From positions 1-6,362 of the forward strand of contig NZ_DBGCTQ010000077.1 of assembly GCF_048388525.1 (NCBI RefSeq): a stretch of 6,362 nucleotides of DNA. The letters run 5' to 3'. Of this stretch, positions 1-5,892 are shown in pieces. Position numbers and translations under genes: made by a program. Numbering within the stretch: the first letter of the stretch is position 1; the number at the start of each line of letters is the position of its first letter. The notes below the pieces were generated by a model. It was not told where the DNA came from. It did no database searches and worked only from the letters and a program-made list of their open reading frames with translations. Source of the stretch: BQOK01 sp048388525. Lineage in GTDB: Bacteria > Bacillota > Clostridia > Oscillospirales > Ruminococcaceae.

Positions 1-540
1 AACGGGGAAACAGCGTATTTACAGCAGCAACACCAGGTGTTTACCGTGGATGTGACCACCGGCGCGACCCAAACCGTTTCGGCCTGGCAGCAGGATATGT
101 GTAAGGAATTTATGGCAGGCGAAAATCTGTTCCTGATCACACAGCCGGACAAACAACTGCAAGTGACCCTTCGGAATTGTGCGACAGGAGAGGAAAAAGC
201 CTTTGCAATTGGCAAAGAGGTGGAGACGCTTGCGGACGTTACCGCGCTGCTTTATCACAACGGCTTTTTTATCTTTGAGCTGATAGAGGGCTACCAGGAA
301 AGCGGGGCGCTGCTGGTTCATCAATACGCATACGATCTAAACAGCGGGGCGCTGACACAGATCGAGCTTTACGACCCGGTTAGAAATTACCCGCTGACGA
401 TCGAGGGAACGCTGGGAGAAGACATCGTTTTAAAAAATCTGTTGTATTCGGGCGAGGATGAGAGCAGCTATGTGGGCCAGGAACTTGTGGTATACAAGTG
501 GCAGGACTACTTGAATTCTGTATGGAATGGTCAAAAGTAA
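1..540 (+). CDS. Beta-propeller-like lipoprotein-family protein, 5'-truncated by window edge
   Basis: The frame is open from base 1 and ends at TAA 538-540, leaving 179 visible residues. The start lies outside the window; the GTG at 37 is internal, because residues before it (…ETAYLQQQHQ) already fit the family. The visible part matches the C-terminal half of the three complete lipoproteins downstream: VFTVDVTTGATQTVSAW corresponds to LYLLNIDTLEETPVFAW of the gene at 2339 and to VYAFNVDTGEQTPIVSW of the gene at 3781. Its end, ELVVYKWQDYLNSVW, matches ELPVYQMELFAKPDYLGS of the latter. Short strand-turn-strand units with a T/S-G turn fit a TolB/DUF5050-like propeller. If it follows its paralogues it is an extracytoplasmic lipoprotein, but the signal peptide cannot be seen. 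Family membership is well supported by alignment within the window; function is unknown. No canonical terminator follows it. Confidence 0.85.
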   Translation, partial: NGETAYLQQQHQVFTVDVTTGATQTVSAWQQDMCKEFMAGENLFLITQPDKQLQVTLRNCATGEEKAFAIGKEVETLADVTALLYHNGFFIFELIEGYQESGALLVHQYAYDLNSGALTQIELYDPVRNYPLTIEGTLGEDIVLKNLLYSGEDESSYVGQELVVYKWQDYLNSVWNGQK

Positions 541-590
541 AAACAACCGATGCGCTTGAAAATGCGATGGAGTAAAGAAGGACACAAAAT

Positions 591-614
591 AACCGCCGCA
601 TAGCTGTTGCGGTT
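591..614. other. Imperfect hairpin in the spacer after the first gene
   Basis: AACCGC (591-596) pairs with GCGGTT (609-614). Across one C/T mismatch, GCA (598-600) pairs with TGT (605-607) through one wobble, closing a TAGC loop. No T-run follows on the + strand, so it is not a standard intrinsic terminator for the gene ending at 540. Read on the - strand it is followed by ATTTTGTG, a poor T-tract, and no minus-strand gene is evident. It may be an RNA-stabilising 3' hairpin or chance. Confidence 0.35.
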
Positions 615-616
615 GT

Positions 617-673
617 GAGCCAATTGAATTGTTTCAAGAAAATTTATCTTTGCAAATCGTGCGGCAGAAGTGA
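617..673 (+). pseudogene. Relic of the 3' end of a paralogous lipoprotein gene
   Basis: In the frame ending at TGA 671-673 the sequence reads …EPIELFQENLSLQIVRQK-stop. The gene at 3781-5064 ends MELFAKPDYLGSKNISRQIVRQK-stop. At DNA level, ATTGAATTGTTT (623-634) matches ATGGAATTGTTT just inside that gene, the intervening stretch is partly alignable with about 21 bases missing, and the last 18 bases including the stop are identical. The frame is closed upstream by TAA at 590-592 and has no start or ribosome binding site. It is best read as what remains of another family member after deletion, or as one end of a recombination event within the array. The left edge is approximate. Confidence 0.6.
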
Positions 674-708
674 AATAAAACCACAAGGGGCAACCGTGTT
701 ATAAACAT
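656..708 (+). repeat. 53-bp direct repeat, copy 1 (upstream of lipoprotein gene at 781)
   Basis: This copy aligns without gaps to 5047-5099, with 48 of 53 positions identical by eye; the first 27 bases are identical. The left 18 bases are the coding end (IVRQK-stop) of the relic; the remaining 35 are non-coding. Beyond 708 the two copies diverge, although both continue with AAGCGAA-like sequence. The copy ends 72 bases before the ATG at 781. Conservation past the stop codon means either recent duplication of a whole gene end or selection on a regulatory element. Confidence 0.8.
697..705 (+). promoter_or_regulatory. Candidate extended -10 promoter in repeat copy 1
   Basis: TGTTATAAA has the TGn-TATAAT layout of an extended -10 element, with no recognisable -35 at the usual spacing. 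The equivalent positions in the other repeat copy read TGTTATATA. Its placement, 75 bases upstream of the lipoprotein start at 781, would give a leader of about 65-70 nt. This is motif resemblance only. Confidence 0.3.
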
Positions 709-780
709 GAGAAGCGAAAAAAGCGCAGGATGGAATTTGCGCTTGCTTGTGTGGGGATTTGTTTATAAGAGGAAAGATAG

Positions 781-2049
781 ATGAAAAAGCAACTGTTGCA
801 AGGTATGCTGGTGCTTTTGGCAATTTGCTTGTGCGCGTGCGGAGGGGCCGGGCCCCAGAGTGGGAGCGAACGGCCGCAATCATTAAGGCAGCCTGAAACA
901 AACGCTGCACCCACGGAATTGAAATTGGTGACCAGCACGGAAGGAATGTTTGGGCTGGCGGGAAGCGTTTCCCCAAACGGATATTATGATATCCGTTTTA
1001 ACGAAGACGGCTCCAGCAACATCGTCTATACGGATTTTGATACTGCCCAAACCGTTTATCTTTCCAGTGACGTAGTTGCCTCTCATATTTCAGAAGAAGA
1101 CCCCAGCTGGTTCCAATACGGGATAAGCTACCTTTTTGTTATCAACGACAAACTTTATGCCGTATATCCGGGCGCACTGTTTGCCTCTTCGGATTCTGCG
1201 GATGCAAAAAAGGCGTGCGTATATGAAATGCGGCTTGACGGCAGCGAGAGACGCGTCCTTACCGAATTTGAGGCAAGCAAGCGCATGATGCGCAGCGTTG
1301 CAACGGACGGGGACTCGTTTTACACGGTGATCGAAGCGGTAACGCCCCTGGGGCAAAATGTGAACGAGCTGACAAAAGTGGATTTGGAGACCGGGGAACA
1401 AGAAGTGCTTTGCGCCATGCCGATAGGCGAATTTGTGGTGGGCGCATTTAAAGACCAATTGGTTTTGGAAAACGTGATCGATTCGGAGACGAACCCGATG
1501 AATTTATCGGTGTTTTCCCTCACGGCCTTGGAGCAAAAACAGCTCGTTTCCATTTCAAATGAAACAACCTCGGGTGTGGCATATCGGGATTCCTTTTATT
1601 ATATCGACCATATCGATCAAAGCTTTGTGCGGGTAGATTTGAATACAGGGGAATCTGCGGTGGTTCAAGAAAGTATCCCTGTGGGTTCAAAACAAACAAC
1701 ATTCGTGAGTGGTATTTGGGAAAACTATTTTGTTTACCGGGTTACAACAATGGAGGGAGAAACCGAAAAGCAGCAGCTTTATGGAATTGACCTTGATTCT
1801 GGTTCGATTTATAAAAATTCTCTTACTTACAGCTACCAGGGATCGATCGACCATAGTGTTAATATTGTTGCGGCGGCAAAAAACCAATACCTATTTGTGA
1901 GAGACCGGACTGACGAAACAAAAACTTTTTATGCGGCGGACGGGACCGCGTATCAAGCACTGGACACGAGGTTTATCTACGGCCTGGAGGATGTGCAGAC
2001 ATTTTGGTCGGATGTGGATCAAAAGAAAATTGTTGCGGATCTCACGTAG
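781..2049 (+). CDS. Predicted secreted lipoprotein, beta-propeller-like (paralogue A, Cys-less variant)
   Basis: Protein of 422 residues. The N-terminus is a bacterial lipoprotein signal: basic MKK, a hydrophobic core at about 5-17, and lipobox L17-C-A-C20, so Cys20 should be lipidated and the protein anchored outside the membrane. A low-complexity linker (residues 21-45) follows. The body holds repeated strand-turn-strand units at about 148-161 (LDGSERRVL), 199-212 (DLETGEQEVL), 243-257, 283-296 (DLNTGESAVV) and 333-347, as in TolB/DUF5050-like propellers. The block YTDFDTAQTVYLSS (83-96) is shared with both downstream paralogues. Where the gene at 2339 has C-x4-C-x-H-x4-C, this protein has S95, A100, H102, D107. 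ATG at 781 is chosen for the signal peptide and for AGAGG (768-772) eight bases upstream. No catalytic motif is seen; a sensing, binding or scaffold role is inference. Confidence 0.88.
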   Translation: MKKQLLQGMLVLLAICLCACGGAGPQSGSERPQSLRQPETNAAPTELKLVTSTEGMFGLAGSVSPNGYYDIRFNEDGSSNIVYTDFDTAQTVYLSSDVVASHISEEDPSWFQYGISYLFVINDKLYAVYPGALFASSDSADAKKACVYEMRLDGSERRVLTEFEASKRMMRSVATDGDSFYTVIEAVTPLGQNVNELTKVDLETGEQEVLCAMPIGEFVVGAFKDQLVLENVIDSETNPMNLSVFSLTALEQKQLVSISNETTSGVAYRDSFYYIDHIDQSFVRVDLNTGESAVVQESIPVGSKQTTFVSGIWENYFVYRVTTMEGETEKQQLYGIDLDSGSIYKNSLTYSYQGSIDHSVNIVAAAKNQYLFVRDRTDETKTFYAADGTAYQALDTRFIYGLEDVQTFWSDVDQKKIVADLT

Positions 2050-2276
2050 GAGAGCCTATTGCTGGGGCCAGCGTAGGGGGCACCCTGAAAAAGATACACA
2101 AATGCAACATTTATAAAAATGTGGCGGCGAACGATAATGATTCGGTGGTTTACATCAACGGCGGCATTGATCAGTTTACCATTGATTTGTCCAATCACCG
2201 CGGCAATAAACTGGCGATATATGGCAGAAGCGTAAGTTGGGGTGGTACCACTTATGCATATTGGACAAAGGATTGA
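2049..2276 (+). pseudogene. Unrecognised open stretch, probable 5'-truncated gene remnant
   Basis: From the stop of the preceding lipoprotein an open frame of 75 codons (GEPIAGASVGG…) runs to TGA 2274-2276, ending AIYGRSVSWGGTTYAYWTKD. The composition looks like a folded protein end rich in beta strands, and an intrinsic terminator starts 18 bases after its stop, as expected after a real gene. It does not resemble the lipoprotein family around it. The frame extends back to a TTG at 2004 inside the preceding gene, but no start is convincing: AGGAGAG at 2048-2054 sits near an ATT at 2058, which would be a very rare start. I read it as the surviving 3' end of a lost gene; a small expressed protein cannot be excluded. 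Family unknown. Confidence 0.4.
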
Positions 2277-2293
2277 TTTGATCGGAAAGAAGA

Positions 2294-2326
2294 GGGCGTG
2301 ACCACTAAGGCGGCCACGCCCCTTTT
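2294..2326 (+). terminator. Intrinsic terminator directly upstream of the next gene's ribosome binding site
   Basis: GGGCGTG (2294-2300) pairs perfectly with CACGCCC (2315-2321). The stem can extend inward by two C-G pairs (2302-2303 with 2312-2313) past an A/C mismatch. One C and a short run TTTT (2323-2326) follow. The T-run touches AAGGAG (2327-2332), the Shine-Dalgarno site of the lipoprotein gene at 2339. Any transcript entering from upstream must read through this hairpin to express that gene. Confidence 0.75.
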
Positions 2327-2332
2327 AAGGAG
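2327..2332 (+). promoter_or_regulatory. Ribosome binding site of lipoprotein gene at 2339
   Basis: AAGGAG with a six-base spacer to ATG 2339 fixes the start. It is unusual because it begins immediately after the terminator T-run, so initiation and terminator folding may interfere. Confidence 0.8.
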
Positions 2333-2338
2333 AAACAT

Positions 2339-3643
2339 ATGAGAAAGCTTTTCTACCTGCTTTGCGTTTTGGCTGGGGTATTGGCCTTTTACGGGTGCGG
2401 GGAAAAGGCGCCGACAAATGTTCCGGTATCCAGGCCTACGCAGGAGCTCCCGCCGCACGCCGCCATGCCGCTGTATGCATTGCAGGGAGCGGATGGATTT
2501 TCAACCGGCAGCGGCAACGGCGAGGGGTATTTTTCAATCAGCCCCGTTATTCGGCAAAATGGGTCGGGCAACCTTCGGTATACCGATTATGCCACCCGCC
2601 AGACGGTGACCCTGTGCGGCCAGCCAAACTGTACCCACAGCGATGAGAGCTGCACCGGTTGGCTTGCGCCTGGAAGCGGGGGCGTGGTGCCTTCGGTCGT
2701 GGGGGAAACGCTGGCTTTGGTTTACCTGGGTACCGGCGATTATGACACCTGGGGCGCTGCGGCGCTGCCGCACATTGAAACCATGAACTTTGACGGCTCG
2801 GAACGCAGGAAGATCGCGGAATTCAAGGCAAATGAGCGAATTGAAAAACCGTTTTTTACGGACGGACAATCGCTGTATTTTCGGCTCACCACCGACCAGG
2901 AGAAAGGGAGAACGGCAAGTATCCGGCAAATTGACTTGGCCACGGGGGAAAACAGCCAGCTTTGCGCGCTGGACGCGGACCGGGTGGACTGGATATGGGG
3001 CGCGTTCGACAGGTCCGTTCTTCTTTACCGCACAAAAGAAGAAAATGGTGCCGATCCATTTGAGCAAGTGAGCGGGTACCAGCTCTATTTGCTCAACATT
3101 GACACGCTGGAGGAAACGCCTGTGTTTGCATGGGAAGCGCAGGAGCCCATGCCGAATTTGTTTGGAAGTTCGCTTGTGGTCTGCAATGAGAAAGCAGGAG
3201 AAGTGGAAGTGCGGGATTTACGCTCGGGCGAGACTTTTTCGTTTTCGCAGGTCCGGCTGCCGGAGGACCCCAACACGGATTTTGTGGTATATGACTACCG
3301 AGACGGGCATTTGCTGTATCGGGTGCGCAAATTGAAAGAACACAAACCGGGGATCGAAAGCCTGGTGTTTTATACCGCAGACAAAGAAGGCGGAGAGCCC
3401 CGGGTGTGGGATCTGCAATATATGTTCGAGGGAAAAGCGGCTGCGGTGACGGTGATCGACACGCTTGCCACAGGGCAGTATCTGGTGGTGAAGCATGAGG
3501 CCTATGAGCAGGGGGCGGCCCAGAATGAGGAGGGGGTCCCCTACTACAGCAACACGCCGGTTCGCGATTACGCCCTGATCGACGCGGCGGACTACTGGGA
3601 AGGTATCCCGCGGTATATTGATATTACAGACCATACCACGTGA
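2339..3643 (+). CDS. Predicted secreted lipoprotein with CX4CXHX4C motif (paralogue B)
   Basis: Protein of 434 residues. The signal is MRK, a hydrophobic core at 4-18 and a lipobox-like F17-Y-G-C20; Phe at -3 is less usual than Leu. After a linker comes NLRYTDYATRQTVTL (78-92), then Cys93-GQPN-Cys98-T-His100-SDES-Cys105. This Cys/His block has the look of a metal-binding or disulphide-stabilised knuckle that occurs, from general knowledge, in related clostridial lipoproteins (CxxPxCxH type). Strand-turn units follow: FDGSERRKIAEF (151-162), IDLATGENSQLC (198-209), LNIDTLEETPVFAW (252-265) and RDLRSGETFSF (292-302). Start ATG 2339 is set by AAGGAG six bases upstream. Base composition looks more GC-rich than in the paralogue at 781. 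The stop TGA overlaps an out-of-frame GTG at 3640, which I do not take as a start. Exact function is unknown. Confidence 0.88.
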   Translation: MRKLFYLLCVLAGVLAFYGCGEKAPTNVPVSRPTQELPPHAAMPLYALQGADGFSTGSGNGEGYFSISPVIRQNGSGNLRYTDYATRQTVTLCGQPNCTHSDESCTGWLAPGSGGVVPSVVGETLALVYLGTGDYDTWGAAALPHIETMNFDGSERRKIAEFKANERIEKPFFTDGQSLYFRLTTDQEKGRTASIRQIDLATGENSQLCALDADRVDWIWGAFDRSVLLYRTKEENGADPFEQVSGYQLYLLNIDTLEETPVFAWEAQEPMPNLFGSSLVVCNEKAGEVEVRDLRSGETFSFSQVRLPEDPNTDFVVYDYRDGHLLYRVRKLKEHKPGIESLVFYTADKEGGEPRVWDLQYMFEGKAAAVTVIDTLATGQYLVVKHEAYEQGAAQNEEGVPYYSNTPVRDYALIDAADYWEGIPRYIDITDHTT

Positions 3644-3766
3644 GCGAAAGGATTGTTTGTTTTACCGTTTCGATACATTTCTGTGCAGACTTAGTGCCGC
3701 CGCCCTTCTTATGCTTTAGGTACAAGGAAGAACTGCATTTGCTTTGCAGAACTTTTTATAAAGCAG

Positions 3767-3773
3767 AAGGAGG
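3767..3773 (+). promoter_or_regulatory. Ribosome binding site deciding the start of lipoprotein gene at 3781
   Basis: AAGGAGG with a seven-base spacer to ATG 3781 is a near-perfect Shine-Dalgarno site. It selects this ATG over the GTG at 3640 (same frame, 47 codons upstream), which would bury the lipoprotein signal peptide inside a longer protein. Confidence 0.85.
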
Positions 3774-3780
3774 GGGAAAG

Positions 3781-5064
3781 ATGCGTTGCAAAAGCAAAAT
3801 AAAATGTACGGCGGGCTTTTTGGTGTGTTTGGCGCTTTTCACCGGTTGTGGTGCAAAACCGGACTCCGGCCCGATCTTAACGGCCGAAAAAGGGGAGGCG
3901 CCGGACGGCAATGCGGGAAAGCTGGAAATGCTTGTGCGGGGTGCGGATATCATTTGCGGAACGGGAAGTGAAGCAGGGTTTTATTATGTGGCCCCGGCGC
4001 CCGAAAACATGCTAACAGGAAACATCCGCTATGTGGATTACGCCAGCGGACAGGATGTTTATCTTTCCAGCCAAGTGAACGGCGACCACAGAGGGGAAGA
4101 GGACCCATCCTATCTGGACTCGCTCGCAGGGGAAACCGCGCTGTTTTTATACAATGACCGGCTGTTCTTCCTGCGCGGCGGAGCGCCCGCATATGCTGCG
4201 AACGAAAGCTTTGGCGAACGAGCGCTGAGTGCCATCTATTCTATGGGACTAGACGGCGCAGATCGCAAACGTATTTACCAAGGCGACAGTACATCGACCC
4301 TGTTACCGGTGGTTCTTGCCGATGATCAATTTTTATACTGCTTCCGCGTGACGATGAAAGAAATAGAGTTGTTTAAGCTGGCGTTCGACGGAGGAAAAGA
4401 AACGCTGGTGGCAACGTTTCCTTTTGGAACACAATTTCTGGAAGGATGGGACAGAAACCTGATCGTTCAAACCGTTGAAGATGTCCAAGCGGGCAACGAC
4501 CATAGAACAGATTACACGGTTTATGCATTTAACGTGGACACCGGAGAACAAACCCCAATCGTTTCTTGGGGGAGTGAAAAGCTCGTTTATACTGCCGTAA
4601 ACCAAGAGGCGTTTTATCTTATGGGCGTAAACGACGGTTTACTGGAAAAATACACTATTGCGGGAGCAAAAGAAACCTACCCCTTAGGCGGCTATGGCTC
4701 GGACACCAGCTTTGTGTGCAATGCTATTACATCAATTGGGAAATATTTGTTTGTTCCTTATTATGACGAGCAGAGTGACTGCTATTACAATCTGGTAGTG
4801 GATACCGGCGATTTTTCGGTGGTAAAAAGCACGATCGGCTATTATGACGAGGGCAAACACACACAATATGAAGCCAAAGTGATAGCGGAGACCGAACAAG
4901 AGTTTTTGGTGATCACCAAAAGCTATGTGGAAAATGCAACGCTGGATTCTGGGGATGGAACAGAAATTGCAATCGAATTGCCGGTTTACCAGATGGAATT
5001 GTTTGCAAAACCGGATTATCTGGGATCAAAAAACATATCGCGGCAGATCGTGCGGCAGAAGTGA
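3781..5064 (+). CDS. Predicted secreted lipoprotein, beta-propeller-like (paralogue C, Cys-less variant)
   Basis: Protein of 427 residues from ATG 3781. The signal is MRCKSKIK, a hydrophobic core at 10-20 and F20-T-G-C23 as lipobox. NIRYVDYASGQDVYLSS (81-97) matches both other complete paralogues. At the Cys/His motif positions it has S96, G101, H103, D108, so only His is kept, as in the gene at 781; EEDPS[YW] is also shared with that gene. The DNA for VYLSS carries a 14-base identity (1054-1067 and 4057-4070), so paralogues A and C appear to be the closer pair. Turn units include GLDGADRKRIY (156-166), FDGGKETLVATF (202-213) and FNVDTGEQTPIVSW (250-263). Its last codons and stop lie inside the 53-bp repeat. 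No terminator is visible before the ABC genes, so co-transcription with them is possible. The role is not known. Confidence 0.88.
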   Translation: MRCKSKIKCTAGFLVCLALFTGCGAKPDSGPILTAEKGEAPDGNAGKLEMLVRGADIICGTGSEAGFYYVAPAPENMLTGNIRYVDYASGQDVYLSSQVNGDHRGEEDPSYLDSLAGETALFLYNDRLFFLRGGAPAYAANESFGERALSAIYSMGLDGADRKRIYQGDSTSTLLPVVLADDQFLYCFRVTMKEIELFKLAFDGGKETLVATFPFGTQFLEGWDRNLIVQTVEDVQAGNDHRTDYTVYAFNVDTGEQTPIVSWGSEKLVYTAVNQEAFYLMGVNDGLLEKYTIAGAKETYPLGGYGSDTSFVCNAITSIGKYLFVPYYDEQSDCYYNLVVDTGDFSVVKSTIGYYDEGKHTQYEAKVIAETEQEFLVITKSYVENATLDSGDGTEIAIELPVYQMELFAKPDYLGSKNISRQIVRQK

Positions 5065-5099
5065 AATAAAACCGCAGGGAGCGACCGTGTTATATACAT
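5047..5099 (+). repeat. 53-bp direct repeat, copy 2 (end of lipoprotein gene into ABC leader)
   Basis: This is the partner of 656-708, with five differences in 53 bases. The first 18 bases encode IVRQK-stop of the lipoprotein ending at 5064; the rest is the intergenic leader ending 25 bases before the ATPase start. TGTTATATA at 5088-5096 corresponds to the extended -10-like TGTTATAAA of copy 1. Here the element precedes a transporter gene, in copy 1 a lipoprotein gene. Confidence 0.8.
5088..5096 (+). promoter_or_regulatory. Candidate extended -10 promoter in repeat copy 2
   Basis: TGTTATATA fits TGn plus a -10-like hexamer, 28 bases upstream of the ATPase start, leaving a leader of only about 20-25 nt. 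No -35 box is seen. Its conservation in both repeat copies is the main support. Confidence 0.3.
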
Positions 5100-5124
5100 A
5101 GACCTCGAAAAGCGAAGTGAAGAT

Positions 5125-5892
5125 ATGCTGCAGGTAAAAGATCTGAAAAAGAGCTACGCCCTGCCCGCGGCGCCGTTTTGGCGCAAAGCGGGCGGTGCAA
5201 AAACAAAACAGGCCCTGGCCGGGGTGAGCTTTGCCCTCGGCCCGGGCCTTTATGGCCTTTTGGGGCCCAACGGGGCGGGCAAAAGCACCCTGATCAACAT
5301 TATCACCGGCAGCCTTGCGCCGGACGGCGGCAGGGTGCTGTGGCAGGGCAAAAACGCCCGGGCGCTGGACATCGCGTTCCGGCGTGAGCTGGGGTATATG
5401 CCGCAGCAGCAGGGCCTTTATGACAGCTACACCGGGCGGCGGTTTTTGGCCTATATGTGCGCGCTGAAAGAGATCCCGCGGGCGGCGGTGGCCGCCGAGG
5501 TGGGGCGGGTTGCCGGGGCGGTGAACCTGACGGACGAGTTGGACAAGCGGCTTGCCGCGTATTCGGGTGGGATGAAGCAGCGGCTGCTGCTGGCCGCCGC
5601 GCTGCTGGGGCAGCCGCGCCTGCTGATTTTGGACGAGCCCACCGCGGGCCTTGACCCCAAGGAGCGGGTGCGCCTGCGCCAGCTGCTGGCGCAGCTTGCG
5701 GCCGACCGGGTGATTTTGGTGGCGACCCACGTGGTGAGCGATGTGGAGAGCGTGGCGAACGAGATATTGCTGCTGAAGGAGGGACGGCTGGTGGCGCAGG
5801 CCCCGGTGCCCGAGCTGGTGGCGCGGTACGCCCCCGGCGGCAGCCTGGAGGATGTGTACCTGGCCGTGTTCGGCGAGGGGGGCGGCGCATGA
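5125..5892 (+). CDS. ABC transporter ATP-binding protein (ABC-2 / drug or peptide exporter type)
   Basis: Protein of 255 residues carrying a full nucleotide-binding domain: Walker A GPNGAGKST (47-55), Q-loop in YMPQQQGLYD (91-100), signature YSGGMKQR (146-153), Walker B RLLILDEP (165-172), D-loop AGLDP (174-178) and switch His202 (ATHVVSD). It should hydrolyse ATP at the inner membrane face to power the permease encoded next. The phrases GLYGLLGPNGAGKSTL and SLEDVYLAVFG near the C-terminus are typical of ABC-2 exporter ATPases of the BcrA/DrrA-like group. Residues 12-28 between the first two strands look longer than usual (LPAAPFWRKAGGAKTKQ). ATG 5125 gives the standard N-terminus MLQVKDLKKSY; its ribosome binding site is weak (GAAGTGAAG). 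The stop overlaps the permease ATG (ATGA), indicating translational coupling. The substrate cannot be told. Confidence 0.95.
   Translation: MLQVKDLKKSYALPAAPFWRKAGGAKTKQALAGVSFALGPGLYGLLGPNGAGKSTLINIITGSLAPDGGRVLWQGKNARALDIAFRRELGYMPQQQGLYDSYTGRRFLAYMCALKEIPRAAVAAEVGRVAGAVNLTDELDKRLAAYSGGMKQRLLLAAALLGQPRLLILDEPTAGLDPKERVRLRQLLAQLAADRVILVATHVVSDVESVANEILLLKEGRLVAQAPVPELVARYAPGGSLEDVYLAVFGEGGGA

Noticed and set aside
37..540. GTG at 37 as the true start of the first gene
   Set aside because: The frame is open to base 1 with family-like residues before it, there is no ribosome binding site, and a signal peptide is missing.
644..976. - strand frame sharing the peptide VYNTVAPCGFISLLPHDL with a - strand frame near 5050-5100
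   Set aside because: The shared peptide is just the antisense translation of the 53-bp repeat; there is no other support for a gene on that strand.
3733..3757. Small hairpin CTGCA/TGCAG followed by AACTTTTT as a terminator before the gene at 3781
   Set aside because: A five-pair stem with a seven-base loop and an interrupted T-run is too weak, and it sits only ten bases before the ribosome binding site.
3757..3762. TATAAA as a -10 box for the gene at 3781
   Set aside because: No -35 or TGn extension at proper spacing, and a start there would fall on the ribosome binding site.
3640..3780. GTG at 3640 overlapping the previous stop (GTGA) as the start of the third full lipoprotein
   Set aside because: It would add 47 residues before a clear lipoprotein signal peptide; AAGGAGG at 3767-3773 points to ATG 3781.
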